A stretch of DNA of 64,000 nt from Bryobacterales bacterium (GTDB lineage: Bacteria > Acidobacteriota > Terriglobia > Bryobacterales > Bryobacteraceae), in the NCBI GenBank assembly GCA_026954325.1, contig JAIXKK010000126.1, positions 62,001 to 126,000 on the forward strand, given 5' to 3'. Position numbers and translations under genes: made by a program. The notes under the pieces are model-generated. The model was not told the origin of the DNA, did not search any database, and was given only the letters and a program-made list of their open reading frames with translations. Position 1 is the first letter of the stretch. Each line of letters opens with the position of its first letter. This document shows, one piece after another, positions 8,152-17,614 of this stretch.

Positions 8152-11100
8152 TTACCAGGACAGCTTGAGCGTCAGGTCCATGAGCGGCATGCCGCCCCAG
8201 TTGGCGGTTCGCTGGTCGGAACTGATCTTCCCGAACGCCTTCGGGTTCTGGTAGTCCACGGTGGTCGTGGGCGGGTCAAAGTTGAACGTCTTCAGGGTAT
8301 TGTTGTAATCCAACCGCAGTTGCAGATTGAACCTCTCCGTGATCTTGAAGTTCTTTTGCGCCGAGGAAGTGGACCACACCAGCGGCAATCCGGTGACAAT
8401 GTTGCGTCCCGCATTGCCGGGAGTGAAGGCTGCCGGATAGCTGAACGGATCCATGGAGATGACCGGGTTTTCATTGTTCGTGACAAACCGGTCCGGACCC
8501 ACATCTCTCCAACCGTCGCGAATCGCCGGATTGCCGTTCACGTTGGGACGCCGTGAACCTACCCAGGTGGGATAGTAGTTGTAAGGGCTGTTGGCAAAGC
8601 CGAACGTCAACGGGTTCCCGGTTTCGAGTGATTGGACCCAGGAAATCTCATAGCCGCCGAAAAGCACGTTGAGAACTCCGCCACGGTTCATAAAGCGCCG
8701 GCCTTTACCGATGGGGAGTTCGTAACTGGCATGGGCGGAATAGCGGTGGTTGCGGTCGTAGCCGGCGCGGGCTTTTTCGAGCGCGCGGCTCTGGATGGGC
8801 GCCACGCCGGTGCCCGCGTTATCGTCATCCTGGCTGTCGATCGCTTTCGAGTAAGTGTAGAAGGTGCTGAACGTCAGGCCGTGGGAATAACGCTTCTCGA
8901 GTTTGATGGTGCCTGAGTTGTAAGTGGAGTGGCCGAAGTTCGAACGCATCAGAACATCGCCGAAGTTAGTGAATGGCCTATAATTTTGCGGAGCGGCGAA
9001 CACCTGGTTCAGCAGAGCCGGATTGCCTACCGCAAAGTTTACCGGGAAGGTGTTCAATTGCCACCGTTCGAGCAGGCCGATGCCCGCCGAGCCCTGGTAG
9101 CTGACTTCCAATAGATAGCTCGGATTCAGCTCGTATTGGACGCTGAGGTTATAGTTCAACACGTATGGGTTGCGGATGTTCGGGTCCCACATATCCGCGC
9201 TGCGGGAACTGAAGTTGCTTCCGCGGTAGGGCGCTGTGCCATTCGGCCGGATGAGATAGGGGATGGTCGGCGGACCGGCGGCCAACCGGAAGGCCGGGGT
9301 GGGATCGCCCGGCGGCGACTGTAAGTTGGCGCTTGCCGTATACTCTTCAAATTGTCCGAACGCCTGTGGGAACTTGATATCCACGGTATTGACGGCGAAT
9401 CCGCCGCGAATCACCCATTTCTGCAAAGGGTGCCACGCAAGGCCGATACGCGGCTGAAAATTGTTGTTGTCGCGCTTGTTCAGCGCGGACTTGGTGTGGA
9501 CGAAGGCCCCCTTCAAGCCGGTGACGTCATCCGTCGCCGCCGGATCCCAGTTGGTCATGCTGCCGTACTTGGTGTTGAAGGGGCTTTCGTTCGAGTAGCG
9601 AACGCCGAGGTTGAGTGTCAGGGACGGGCTCACCTTCCAGTCATCCTGAAAGTAGAAGCTGTGGACGGCTGACCGCGGCAACCAACTGGTCAACTGCGAC
9701 GAAAAACTCGCCTGCCCGACGTATCCCATGAGGAAACCGGCAAAATCGTTGCCGGTACGGGGCGACGTGTTGCCGGTGGGCTGCAGGCCCGCGGTCATTC
9801 CCGAGAAGTTATAGTTACCGCTCGGATAGGTGCTTTGGATACCGTTCAGCCGGAAGCGCAGCACTTCGTACCCCATTTTGAAGGCGTGCGTGCCTCTGAT
9901 CTTAGTCAGGTCGTCACGGAAGGAAAGTGTTTCGCCGATGGTCCGGTTCGGGCCGCTGACCGTCAGGCCGTAGACGCCAAACCCGGGCATCAGGTCCTGG
10001 GGAACATTGGGGATACCAAGCGTCTGGGGCCAATTCCCGCCATAGGAAGGTACTCTCTTATCGTTCCGGTTCCGGAAGTAACCCACGCGCGCGTCGTTAA
10101 TCATCGAGGGGTTGATCACGTACGACCCGCCGATGGAGTAGTTCTGCGCGGTATGCGGGGTTTCGTTTCCCTGATCCCCGTCAAAGGGCTGGAATTTCAC
10201 AATGTTCGGGCGGCCGCGGCCGCTGTTATGGTCGTAGCTATAGCTGCCGTAGATCTTGAAGTTGGAATTGAACTGGTGGTCCAGGCGCCCGTTGTACCAT
10301 TCATAGAACGTGCGCGATTTTTCGTCATACAGCAGGTTGTTGGAAGGCCCGGTCGCCAGGTAACTGGCGCTCGAAACGTTGGGCGCGTTCCAAGGGTTGT
10401 AGCTCAGGATCTTACTCGCCACCGGATCGAAACGTGCCTTCGGTATGATATTGCCCGGGATGGGGTCCCGCATCCAGGCGCCGTCAGGCATTCGGCGCGT
10501 CGTGGCTGGATCGAAGAGCGGGTTGCCGATGCCGCCGAATGTGAAATCGCCATTCAACATGTCCGGAGTGGGCGTCGATTGATAGAACTGGTTGGCTTTC
10601 TTCTCGATCAGCTTCTGGTATCCGACGAACCAGAACGTCTTGTTCCTCCCGTTGTAGAGGCCGGGGATGACGACTGGTCCGCCGCCGTTGGCGTCAGGTT
10701 GCATGAAAAAGCTATCCTGCGGAACGCAATTCTGGTCCTTCTGCGAGGTCTTGCACCGGTCAAAGAACCGGCGATGCGTCATGGAGCGCGTACGTCCGTA
10801 TTCGGAAGCCATTCCGTGAAAGCTGTTGGTCCCCGTTTTCTTGACAACGCTCATGATGCCGCCCGCGGAGTGGCCGTATTCGGCGGGAAGCGCGGTGGTG
10901 AGGATTTTTACTTCCTCGATGGAGTTTTGGATGGTATTCGTATTCGTGTTCCCGCTCATCTGGTCCTGTGCATTGACGCCATCCTCGAAGTAGCCGATGG
11001 AACTGGCGCGCTGCCCGGCGATGTGATACCCGCCGAGGCTGCCGCCCCAGGCGTAGCCTGACTGAGTCATGCCCGGGGTTAACTGAAACGTCGAATTTAC

Positions 11101-11556
11101 CCAGCGCTGATAGATGGGCAGTTTGTAAATCATCGAGCCTTCCACCGTCGTCCCGGTGGCTGACGTCTCCGTCTCCAGAAGGGAAGGCTTTCCCGTGACT
11201 TCCACCTGCTCGGCGACAGCGCCTATTTCAAGAGTGATGTCCACGGCCAGGGTATCCCCCACCCGGAGAGTGACGTTATCCCGGACCACGGTCTTAAAGC
11301 CGCTTGCATTAAACGTGATGCGGTAGGACCCGGGTTGAAGCGACTGAACGCGAAAGATGCCTTGCTCATTGGTTGGAGCCGTGAAGGTGAAGTTTGTTCC
11401 CGTGTTTATAACGGTTACTTGAACCCCAGGGACAACGGCGCCGGTCGGATCTGTCACTCGCCCCGTCACCGTGGATGTGCCGATTTGCGCATATCCGGGG
11501 ATGGCGAGAACAATCGCCGCGATCAGTGGGGAAAGAAATTTGTGGACTGGTTTCAT
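8152..11556 (-). CDS. TonB-dependent receptor with carboxypeptidase-regulatory-like domain (Oar-like)
   Basis: The start at 11556 has a GAGG site and gives a clean signal peptide (KFLSPLIAAIVLAIPGYAQ); the ORF runs further upstream but without these features. The 1134-residue product has, in order, a CarboxypepD_reg-like beta-sandwich (about 25-110, STVTGRVTDPTGAVVPGV), a plug-like domain (about 130-250), and a long beta-barrel that ends in LTLKLSW with the terminal aromatic residue expected of an outer-membrane barrel. Acidobacteria carry large families of such receptors, thought to import oligosaccharides or other large substrates with TonB-ExbBD energy. No TonB box is evident. The gene upstream on the other strand is an exported acetamidase, and the gene downstream is a sugar isomerase. 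Confidence 0.85.
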   Translation of the reverse strand: MKPVHKFLSPLIAAIVLAIPGYAQIGTSTVTGRVTDPTGAVVPGVQVTVINTGTNFTFTAPTNEQGIFRVQSLQPGSYRITFNASGFKTVVRDNVTLRVGDTLAVDITLEIGAVAEQVEVTGKPSLLETETSATGTTVEGSMIYKLPIYQRWVNSTFQLTPGMTQSGYAWGGSLGGYHIAGQRASSIGYFEDGVNAQDQMSGNTNTNTIQNSIEEVKILTTALPAEYGHSAGGIMSVVKKTGTNSFHGMASEYGRTRSMTHRRFFDRCKTSQKDQNCVPQDSFFMQPDANGGGPVVIPGLYNGRNKTFWFVGYQKLIEKKANQFYQSTPTPDMLNGDFTFGGIGNPLFDPATTRRMPDGAWMRDPIPGNIIPKARFDPVASKILSYNPWNAPNVSSASYLATGPSNNLLYDEKSRTFYEWYNGRLDHQFNSNFKIYGSYSYDHNSGRGRPNIVKFQPFDGDQGNETPHTAQNYSIGGSYVINPSMINDARVGYFRNRNDKRVPSYGGNWPQTLGIPNVPQDLMPGFGVYGLTVSGPNRTIGETLSFRDDLTKIRGTHAFKMGYEVLRFRLNGIQSTYPSGNYNFSGMTAGLQPTGNTSPRTGNDFAGFLMGYVGQASFSSQLTSWLPRSAVHSFYFQDDWKVSPSLTLNLGVRYSNESPFNTKYGSMTNWDPAATDDVTGLKGAFVHTKSALNKRDNNNFQPRIGLAWHPLQKWVIRGGFAVNTVDIKFPQAFGQFEEYTASANLQSPPGDPTPAFRLAAGPPTIPYLIRPNGTAPYRGSNFSSRSADMWDPNIRNPYVLNYNLSVQYELNPSYLLEVSYQGSAGIGLLERWQLNTFPVNFAVGNPALLNQVFAAPQNYRPFTNFGDVLMRSNFGHSTYNSGTIKLEKRYSHGLTFSTFYTYSKAIDSQDDDNAGTGVAPIQSRALEKARAGYDRNHRYSAHASYELPIGKGRRFMNRGGVLNVLFGGYEISWVQSLETGNPLTFGFANSPYNYYPTWVGSRRPNVNGNPAIRDGWRDVGPDRFVTNNENPVISMDPFSYPAAFTPGNAGRNIVTGLPLVWSTSSAQKNFKITERFNLQLRLDYNNTLKTFNFDPPTTTVDYQNPKAFGKISSDQRTANWGGMPLMDLTLKLSW

Positions 11557-11714
11557 CGTGCAGACCTCAGATTGAAAAAATTCGTACGCATCCCAGATTG
11601 GAACGTCACCAATGGAAGATACCATGATTGCGGCGCTCGATAAACGAGAAAATGTCCAGCCGCCGTGAAGCGGCCTTGACCGTTGAGGGAGAAGCGTCTC
11701 ATGCGAATCATGTT

Positions 11715-11743
11715 CAGAACATTTTATGCTACTTAGAATGAAG
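11715..11743 (-). promoter_or_regulatory. Shared 29-base box, copy B (upstream of the TonB receptor gene)
   Basis: See copy A at 8067-8095. On the minus strand it contains CATAAAATG as -10 candidate, giving the receptor an mRNA leader of about 155 bases. A small palindrome, TGTTCAGAACA (11711-11721), overlaps it. The box also contains both candidate ATG codons (11726, 11738) of the divergent acetamidase gene. Confidence 0.5.
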
Positions 11744-12703
11744 ATTGTCATCCTGTGCGGAATAGCGGCGGCATGGCCCGGCTTGGCGGCCGAGCATCGT
11801 CTGGTGGCGGAACACTACTGGCACACGTTTTCCGCGGCGCACCCGGTCCTGTTGACTGTAGACCCGGGCGACCGGATTGTGACGAAAACCGTCGATTCCG
11901 CGGGCTTCGATTTCTCGGGCGTGCGGCGGACCAAGACACACGGTAATCCGCTGACCGGCCCGTTTTTCGTCAAAGGCGCGCAGCCAGGGGACACGCTGGA
12001 GGTGCGGATTGAGCGGCTGCGGTTGAATCGCGCAAGCGGCTATACGGGCTATCAGGTGGGAGTGAAGGACGCCGCGCCCGCGGGAGTGAAGCCAGGGGCC
12101 GCTGCCGTGTACAAAGGCTATGACACGCTGGTCCCTTGGACCATCGACTTGCGCCACGCCCTTGTGCGCCATGGGAGGCTGGAGTTTGCCGCGCGGCCCA
12201 TGCTCGGTTGCATGGGCGTGGCTCCGGAAGGCGATTATTCCCCGAGGTCCGGTCCCGCGGGCTATTGGGGGGGCAACATGGATTACAACATGGTTCGCGA
12301 GGGCGCCACGGTTCTACTGCCGGTCTTTCATGAAGGCGGCCTGTTGTTTTTCGGCGACGGGCACGCGCTGCAGGGCGATGGGGAGGCCGTGGGGTCGGGT
12401 GTGGAGACATCGCTCGATGTGGAGTTGACCGTCGGGGTGCGGAAAGGGCGTACGCTGACGGGGCCCCGGTTGGAGACGGCTGAATGGCTGGTGTCTATAG
12501 GCGGAAAGGAGGACGCAAGCCTCAACGAGAGCTCGGCCATCGCGGTCCGTGACATGCTCCGCTGGCTCACCGGAGAACAGGGTCTCGGCGCGGAGGAAGC
12601 CCACCTGCTCATCGGAGTGCGCGGACGGTTTGACGTCATCACTCTCGGCGGCGGTGTGGGATTGCGGGTACCCCGAAAGGATGTGGAGCGCCTCCGCCGC
12701 TAG
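11726..12703 (+). CDS. Exported acetamidase/formamidase family protein
   Basis: A 325-residue member of the FmdA/AmdA family, which hydrolyses short amides to ammonia and the acid. Family signatures are visible: GNPLTGPFFVKGAQPGDTL (about residue 73), RPMLGCMGVAP (about 156), GGNMDYNMV and LFFGDGHALQGDGE (about 185-225). An N-terminal hydrophobic segment (KIVILCGIAAAWPGLAA) indicates export, as in several acidobacterial paralogues. Translation could start at 11726 or 11738; neither has a ribosome site. It is divergent from the TonB receptor gene and its 5' end overlaps that gene's promoter box. It ends ten bases from the convergent gene at 12714. Confidence 0.8.
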   Translation: MLLRMKIVILCGIAAAWPGLAAEHRLVAEHYWHTFSAAHPVLLTVDPGDRIVTKTVDSAGFDFSGVRRTKTHGNPLTGPFFVKGAQPGDTLEVRIERLRLNRASGYTGYQVGVKDAAPAGVKPGAAAVYKGYDTLVPWTIDLRHALVRHGRLEFAARPMLGCMGVAPEGDYSPRSGPAGYWGGNMDYNMVREGATVLLPVFHEGGLLFFGDGHALQGDGEAVGSGVETSLDVELTVGVRKGRTLTGPRLETAEWLVSIGGKEDASLNESSAIAVRDMLRWLTGEQGLGAEEAHLLIGVRGRFDVITLGGGVGLRVPRKDVERLRR

Positions 12704-12713
12704 CGCGGGGAGG

Positions 12714-13373
12714 TCACCTCAACGGCAACACAACCGTCCCGGCGGGGTCCGTATAAGCAAGTTCCAGCTTTCTGATCTTGCCTGCATTCCCCTTGTAGAC
12801 GAAGTAGAGGTAGCCGCGCGCCGGTTTCTCCGTCTCTCCTTCTCTCAGCGCGGCGCGGGTGATGATCTCCTCCGCGCTCAGCTTCTCCGGCTTTTCGATT
12901 CCGCTCCGGTCTTCCGGGGCAGGCGCCTTGGGGGGCGAGGGCAGGCGGTCCCGCGTTTGCGTGGGATCGCCGGGGAACCGCGCGCCGGTCCGCGGGCGGC
13001 CGAGGATCACCGAGGCATCGCCCACCCCGGCCGTGGCCTCGAGTTGCTTGTGCTGCTCCCAATCCGCGTATTTCACCGACGCCGCCACCATGCCGGCTGT
13101 TTGCGCCGGCATGGCTGTTTTCTGCCCGTTGACGCGCAGGGAAAACTGTCCCTGGCTGATCTCGAGGCGTTCACCCTTTACGGGAAACAGAGCCACCTCG
13201 ACGGCAAGGTAGTCACGCACGAACACCGTCTCGCCGCCGTGGATCACTGAGTGGACCATGTACTCGGCGCCGACCTCCGCCTTGCCGGCGGCGGCATGCA
13301 CGGGCCAATCGGATGCCTTTTCCCGATTCGCGGCGGACAAGACAACGGCGGCCATCAGGACCAGGCGCGGCAT
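12714..13373 (-). CDS. Exported protein of unknown function
   Basis: The chosen start (MPRLVLMAAVVLSAANR) gives a signal peptide and has TACACT seven bases and AAAAGG just before the ATG. The 219-residue product has a beta-rich N-terminal half (EYMVHSVIHGGETVFVRDYLAVEVALFP, discussed by position 25-60), a Pro-rich linker (about 145-165), and a C-terminal strand pair (YLYFVYKGNAGKIRKLELAY) reminiscent of DUF4352-like adhesion or stress domains, but I do not recognise the family. It is downstream of a hypothetical gene and hemB in the same direction. Confidence 0.55.
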   Translation of the reverse strand: MPRLVLMAAVVLSAANREKASDWPVHAAAGKAEVGAEYMVHSVIHGGETVFVRDYLAVEVALFPVKGERLEISQGQFSLRVNGQKTAMPAQTAGMVAASVKYADWEQHKQLEATAGVGDASVILGRPRTGARFPGDPTQTRDRLPSPPKAPAPEDRSGIEKPEKLSAEEIITRAALREGETEKPARGYLYFVYKGNAGKIRKLELAYTDPAGTVVLPLR

Positions 13374-13392
13374 GCCTTTTAGTGTAAGGCGC

Positions 13393-13812
13393 TCAGCGCG
13401 GGGCCAGCAGAATCGGGAGGAAGTTGCCGTGCTCCCGGGATACGGGCTTCGTCTTGAGAACACGCGCGTTCGGGACGCTCACGAAGCGAGTCGCATCCTC
13501 GTGGGGTTCAGGGTACAGCTTCAACTCCAACATGTCTGCGGAAGACTCGAACTGCCTGGCCTCATCCGCGGTCATGTATCCGATAAGGTGGACATCGTCC
13601 TTGCCCAGTTTGTGGACCTCGAACGACTGGAATATCTGTCTGGCGAACATGGGCGAGCCCTCCGTGCCGGGAGATCCGGTGAATCCGTACACGCCGGCGG
13701 AGACTTGCTCGATGCTCTCCCCCTGCTCCTTGTCATCGATCACACGGAGCTTTCGCTCCGCGCGGAGTTTTTCTCGTTCGCCGCTTACGGCGGATGTGGA
13801 TGTGCTGGACAT
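13393..13812 (-). CDS. Conserved hypothetical protein, cytoplasmic
   Basis: A 139-residue protein with no signal peptide or membrane segment. It has a Ser/Thr-rich start, a charged helix (about 12-35), then an alpha/beta part (VHLIGYMTADEARQFES at about 74-90) and a Pro-rich tail. I do not recognise a family. It lies 21 bases after hemB in the same direction and is probably co-transcribed, with a TAAAAT sequence about 18 bases upstream of its ATG as a possible internal promoter. Confidence 0.55.
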   Translation of the reverse strand: MSSTSTSAVSGEREKLRAERKLRVIDDKEQGESIEQVSAGVYGFTGSPGTEGSPMFARQIFQSFEVHKLGKDDVHLIGYMTADEARQFESSADMLELKLYPEPHEDATRFVSVPNARVLKTKPVSREHGNFLPILLAPR

Positions 13813-13833
13813 GATGCTTTGGAAATTTTTATT

Positions 13834-14805
13834 TTACCCGACCAGCCGCGCCACGTCCTTGGCGAAGTAGGTGAGGATGAGGTCCGCGCCCGCCCGCCGG
13901 ATAGAGGTGAGCGACTCGAGGATGGCGCGGTCCAGGTCGAGCCATCCGTTCCGCGCGGCGGCGGCGATCATGCTGAATTCCCCGCTCACCTGGTAGGCGG
14001 CCAGCGGCAGATCGAAGCGGTCGCGAGCCATGCGGATGATATCCAGATACGGTCCGGCCGGCTTCACCATGATCATATCGGCTCCCTCTTCGACATCGAG
14101 CGCGATCTCGCGCATCGCTTCGCGCGCGTTTGCCGGGTCCATCTGGTAGCTTCTCCGATCGCCGAACCGCGGCGCGGATTCGGCCGCCTCGCGGAACGGC
14201 CCATAGAACACCGAGGCGTATTTGGCGGCGTAGCTGAGGATGGGGGTCTTCTGGAAGCCCGCCTCATCCAGCCCTCTTCGGATGGCCGCCACGCGGCCGT
14301 CCATCATATCCGAAGGCGCCACGATATCGGCGCCGGCGCGCGCGTGGGAGACGGCGGATCGCGTCAGCCACTCGAGCGTAATGTCGTTGTCCACATCCTG
14401 GCCCACAATTTTGCCGCAATGGCCGTGATCGGTGTACTCGCAGTTGCAGACGTCGGTGATCACCACCAGGCGCGGGACGGCGCGCTTGATGGCGCGGACC
14501 GCCTCCTGCACAATGCCGTGTTCGGCGTACGCTCCGGAGGCGCGCTCATCCTTGATGGCGGGAATGCCGAAGAGAATAATTCCGCCGATACCGAGCTGGT
14601 GAATTTCCTCGCACTCTCTTACCGCGACATCGAGCGACATCTGGTAGTTGCCTGGCATGGCCCCGATCTCTCGCTTCACGTCTTCGCCGGAGACGATGAA
14701 GAGCGGCAATATACAGTCGCCGGGGCCAAGCCGGGTTTCGCGCACAAGGCCGCGCAACTCCGCGGTGGCGCGCATTCGCCGCATGCGTTGAATGGGAAAG
14801 GCCAT
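13834..14805 (-). CDS. hemB: Delta-aminolevulinic acid dehydratase (porphobilinogen synthase)
   Basis: This enzyme condenses two 5-aminolevulinate molecules to porphobilinogen in cytoplasmic tetrapyrrole synthesis. The 323-residue length is normal. Catalytic lysines are visible as K195 ([15 protein letters not shown]) and Schiff-base K248 ([11 protein letters not shown]). The active-site zinc-type cysteines are C120, C122 and C130 in [14 protein letters not shown], so this is a zinc-dependent rather than a purely Mg-dependent form. It starts nine bases after queA and is probably co-transcribed; a TAAATT hexamer six bases before the ATG overlaps the queA stop. Confidence 0.95.
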   Translation of the reverse strand: MAFPIQRMRRMRATAELRGLVRETRLGPGDCILPLFIVSGEDVKREIGAMPGNYQMSLDVAVRECEEIHQLGIGGIILFGIPAIKDERASGAYAEHGIVQEAVRAIKRAVPRLVVITDVCNCEYTDHGHCGKIVGQDVDNDITLEWLTRSAVSHARAGADIVAPSDMMDGRVAAIRRGLDEAGFQKTPILSYAAKYASVFYGPFREAAESAPRFGDRRSYQMDPANAREAMREIALDVEEGADMIMVKPAGPYLDIIRMARDRFDLPLAAYQVSGEFSMIAAAARNGWLDLDRAILESLTSIRRAGADLILTYFAKDVARLVG

Positions 14806-14814
14806 GACTCAAAT

Positions 14815-15831
14815 TTACACGATCAGCATCGCGTCGCCGTAGGAATAGAAGCGGTAGCCGGAATCGACGGCGTGGCGGTAGGCCTCTAGGATGAGATCTT
14901 TTCCTCCGAAGGCGCATACCAGAACCAGCAGACTTGATTGCGGCAGGTGGAAGTTCGTCAACATGGCATTGACGCGGCGGAACTGGTATCCGGGGTAGAG
15001 GAATAGCCCCGTTTCGCCTTCGAGCCGCGTCCAGTCGTGCGCGGCGGCGGTTTCCACGGTGCGCACGCTGGTCGTCCCCACGGCAATCACGCGTTTTGCC
15101 GCCTGTATCGCCACAGCTGCCTCCCGCGTGATCGAATAACGTTCCTTATGCAGTTTTACTTCCTCGATCACCCGCGTATGCAGCGGCTGAAACGTGCCGA
15201 GCCCCACGTGCAGCGTCACCCGCGCGATCACCGCCCCGGCCGCCTCACATTGGCTCAGGACTTCGGGAGTGAAGTGCAAACCGGCTGTAGGCGCGGCCAC
15301 CGAACCGGGCTCTCGCGCGTACACTGTCTGATAGCGAGTGTGGTCCGCCGCCGTGTCGCCGCGATGAATGTACGGCGGTAACGGCATGTGTCCGGCTTCG
15401 GCGATGGCTTCGTAAAAATCACCCTGGCTGGTGAAGCGGATGAGCCGCTCTCCGAACTGATCTCGCCCGATAATCTCCGCCCGCAGTTTTTCCGAGAAGA
15501 CGAGGTGTTCCCGGGTGCGGAGCTTTCTCCCCGGGCGCGCCAGCGCCAGCCACGTCAGGTGATCGTCACTACGAGGGCTTACCAGCAATACTTCGACATG
15601 TCCGGTGTAGCCTTCGCGGTGTCCGAAAAGACGCGCGGGCAGCACCTTGGAATCGTTCAGCACCAGGCAATCGCCTGGGTGAAGAAATTGCGGCAGGTCT
15701 CGAAATGCGCGGTCCTCCCAACGTCTTTCCCGGCGATACACCACGAGCATCCGTGAAGCCGCGCGATCCTCGAGCGGCTGTTGCGCAATTCGATCTTCAG
15801 GCAGATCATACTGAAACTCGTCGAGGTTCAC
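14815..15831 (-). CDS. queA: S-adenosylmethionine:tRNA ribosyltransferase-isomerase
   Basis: QueA transfers and isomerises the ribosyl part of S-adenosylmethionine to 7-aminomethyl-7-deazaguanine in tRNA, giving epoxyqueuosine. The 338-residue product has the family start ([14 protein letters not shown]), the [13 protein letters not shown] motif near residue 60, the [11 protein letters not shown]-like segment ([16 protein letters not shown]) near 200, [10 protein letters not shown] near 225, and [13 protein letters not shown] near 300. It starts with GTG. It is divergent from tsaD with only 20 bases between start codons, so both promoters overlap the ends of the two genes. Confidence 0.95.
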   Translation of the reverse strand: MNLDEFQYDLPEDRIAQQPLEDRAASRMLVVYRRERRWEDRAFRDLPQFLHPGDCLVLNDSKVLPARLFGHREGYTGHVEVLLVSPRSDDHLTWLALARPGRKLRTREHLVFSEKLRAEIIGRDQFGERLIRFTSQGDFYEAIAEAGHMPLPPYIHRGDTAADHTRYQTVYAREPGSVAAPTAGLHFTPEVLSQCEAAGAVIARVTLHVGLGTFQPLHTRVIEEVKLHKERYSITREAAVAIQAAKRVIAVGTTSVRTVETAAAHDWTRLEGETGLFLYPGYQFRRVNAMLTNFHLPQSSLLVLVCAFGGKDLILEAYRHAVDSGYRFYSYGDAMLIV

Positions 15832-15839
15832 TTAGCCGC

Positions 15840-15845
15840 TACAAT
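15840..15845. promoter_or_regulatory. Two-way -10 box between queA and tsaD
   Basis: CTACAATAG (15839-15847) reads as TACAAT toward tsaD, six bases before its TTG, and as TATTGT toward queA, nine bases before its GTG. One near-symmetric -10 element could serve both divergent, nearly leaderless genes. Confidence 0.45.
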
Positions 15846-15851
15846 AGCAAG

Positions 15852-16922
15852 TTGCAGATCCTCGGAATCGAGTCTTCCTGTGATGAAACGGCGGCGGCGG
15901 TGGTCCGCGGCGGGAGGGAAATCCTCTCGAGCGTCGTCTCCTCCCAATTCGATGTGCACGGAAAGTACGGGGGCGTAGTTCCGGAACTCGCCTCGCGCGA
16001 GCATCTGCGCGCGATCACCGCCGTGGTGCGGCAGGCCATGGAGCAGGCGCGCTGCCAGTGGGGCGATCTCGCCGCCGTGGCGGTGACGAGAGGGCCGGGT
16101 CTGGTTGGCTCCCTGCTGGTGGGAATTACCTACGCCAAGGCCATCTGCTTTGCCCGCAAACTGCCGCTCATCGGCGTGAATCACATCGAGGGCCACATCC
16201 ATGCGGTGGCGATGGAGGCCGGTGAGCGTCTCGAATTCCCGGCCCTTGCCCTGGTGGTGAGCGGCGGCCATACGCATCTGTTCGAGATGAGCGCCGGCTT
16301 CAGCTACCGGTTGCTCGGCAAGACCCGCGATGACGCCGCCGGAGAGGCCTACGACAAAGTGGCGAAGCTATTGGGCTACAACTATCCCGGCGGCCCCGTG
16401 CTCGACCAACTGGCTGTGTTCGGCAATCCGATGGCGGTCCGCTTCCCCATGGCGAAGATGAAGGGAAACACGCTCGATTTCAGCTTTAGCGGCCTGAAAA
16501 CAGCCGTGCTGCGGTGGGTGCAGGCTCATGATATGGAGGCGGAAATTGCAGCGCGGAAGGCGTTACCGCGGACGAACCCCAGCCCTGGTGTGGAGGAGTG
16601 GCGGAAACTCACCCCGCAGCGTACCCTGGACCTCATCGCCTCTTTCCAACAAACCGTAATTCAGGAGTTGCTGACCAGGGCGGAGGCAGCCGCCGAACAG
16701 ATCGGGGCCCGCTCTTTGGTAGTCTCCGGCGGTGTCGCCTGCAATGCCGGCTTACGGAGGGCGGCTCTCTGCTCTCGCATTCCCTATCCCGTTTTCTTTC
16801 CCACCCCGGCGCTGTCCACCGACAACGCGGCGATGATCGCCGCCGCGGCATACCCTAAGCTCCGGCACGGCGAGTTCTCGGACTATTCCATGAAAGCTCA
16901 AGCCGGCCTTGTGCTGGCGTGA
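15852..16922 (+). CDS. tsaD: tRNA N6-threonylcarbamoyladenosine synthase subunit TsaD
   Basis: TsaD transfers the threonylcarbamoyl group to A37 of ANN-decoding tRNAs together with TsaB and TsaE. The likely start is the TTG at 15852, giving [13 protein letters not shown], the usual N-terminus; a longer frame from 15705 would overlap most of the queA start and lacks family support. Metal-binding histidines are in NHIEGHIHA (about residue 110), and [23 protein letters not shown] and [11 protein letters not shown] mark the ASKHA fold. The 356-residue length is normal. A TACAAT box six bases before the start suggests a leaderless transcript. Confidence 0.93.
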   Translation: MQILGIESSCDETAAAVVRGGREILSSVVSSQFDVHGKYGGVVPELASREHLRAITAVVRQAMEQARCQWGDLAAVAVTRGPGLVGSLLVGITYAKAICFARKLPLIGVNHIEGHIHAVAMEAGERLEFPALALVVSGGHTHLFEMSAGFSYRLLGKTRDDAAGEAYDKVAKLLGYNYPGGPVLDQLAVFGNPMAVRFPMAKMKGNTLDFSFSGLKTAVLRWVQAHDMEAEIAARKALPRTNPSPGVEEWRKLTPQRTLDLIASFQQTVIQELLTRAEAAAEQIGARSLVVSGGVACNAGLRRAALCSRIPYPVFFPTPALSTDNAAMIAAAAYPKLRHGEFSDYSMKAQAGLVLA

Positions 16923-16927
16923 CGGGG

Positions 16928-16952
16928 CCGCGGCGGGTAATCCCGCGGCGCC
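16928..16952. terminator. Imperfect hairpin between convergent genes
   Basis: CGGG-TAAT-CCCG with flanking G+C pairs forms a stem of about eight pairs with one mismatch, between the tsaD stop and the end of the convergent exported-protein gene. It could end transcription from both sides. Confidence 0.35.
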
Positions 16953-16970
16953 GCAGGCTGATTATGGGAC

Positions 16971-17450
16971 TCAATAGACCTGGAAGCAGAACACAGTGTT
17001 CGAGCCCTCCGGGCTGAGGGCATATTCGCCGTTGGGGAGGAACTCATTCGCTTCGATGCGGTAGAGCCCGTCGCCCAGCCGGCGCAGGCTCAGGTGCATC
17101 GGCCGCGGCGCATCCTTGCGGCGCTTTCCGGGAGGCGGAAACACGATCTCCCGCTGCCCGTTCTTCACTTCCATCCGGTAGAGCTGTAATCGTTCCGGAC
17201 TCAGCGACTTGCTTTCGAGAATGAAGATCGGCTCGGCGACGGGAGTTTTCGCCGGAGATTCGGCCCCGCTCACCGTGTATGTCGTGTCGTCCTTCTTCTT
17301 TCCTTCCGTGGCCTCGGCCTGTTCGGCCGGAACCAGATTGGAAGCGTGGACGATATAGATGACATCGGGTTTGGGCGGTTTTGGGCCAGTGTACTTCTCC
17401 GCGGCGGGAAGAGGGGCCGCGAGTGCGAGGAGAAAGACAATTCGCCACAT
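16971..17450 (-). CDS. Exported protein of unknown function
   Basis: A 159-residue protein with a short signal peptide (MWRIVFLLALAAPLPAAE). The mature part is beta-rich with a Lys/Asp-rich insert (about 48-60) and conserved-looking strands (PIFILESKSLSPERLQLYRM; RLGDGLYRIEANEFLPNGEY). Similar short exported proteins occur in acidobacteria, but no function is known to me. TAAAAT lies six bases before the ATG, so the mRNA may be leaderless. Confidence 0.6.
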   Translation of the reverse strand: MWRIVFLLALAAPLPAAEKYTGPKPPKPDVIYIVHASNLVPAEQAEATEGKKKDDTTYTVSGAESPAKTPVAEPIFILESKSLSPERLQLYRMEVKNGQREIVFPPPGKRRKDAPRPMHLSLRRLGDGLYRIEANEFLPNGEYALSPEGSNTVFCFQVY

Positions 17451-17585
17451 GTCTTCATTTTAGCGGCTGCCGGCCGGCGGCGAAGAGTTTGCGGCCGATT
17501 CGGCATGGATCCCGGCATCGCAGTCAATGGGAACCGGCGCGTCGGCCGACATGCCAATCTTTTTCTGTTTCAAACAAAAAAACGC

Positions 17586-17614
17586 TTGAATGTTTTAGAC
17601 TCTTCTGCCACAAT
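17586..17614 (+). promoter_or_regulatory. Promoter of the cold-shock gene (TTGAAT-17-CACAAT)
   Basis: TTGAAT (17586-17591) and CACAAT (17609-17614) are separated by exactly 17 bases. Transcription would begin near 17621, leaving a leader of about 230 bases before the GTG at 17852. This accounts for the 401-base gap 17451-17851. The last third of the leader is very G+C-rich and can fold strongly close to the ribosome site. Confidence 0.45.

Noticed and set aside
9835-11061. 408-codon plus-strand frame inside the TonB receptor gene
   Set aside because: Shadow of the receptor on the other strand; no recognisable domain, while the minus strand gives a complete receptor.
13258-14889. 543-codon plus-strand frame over hemB and neighbours
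   Set aside because: It crosses several real minus-strand genes, including hemB with all catalytic residues, and its product looks like an antisense composition artefact.
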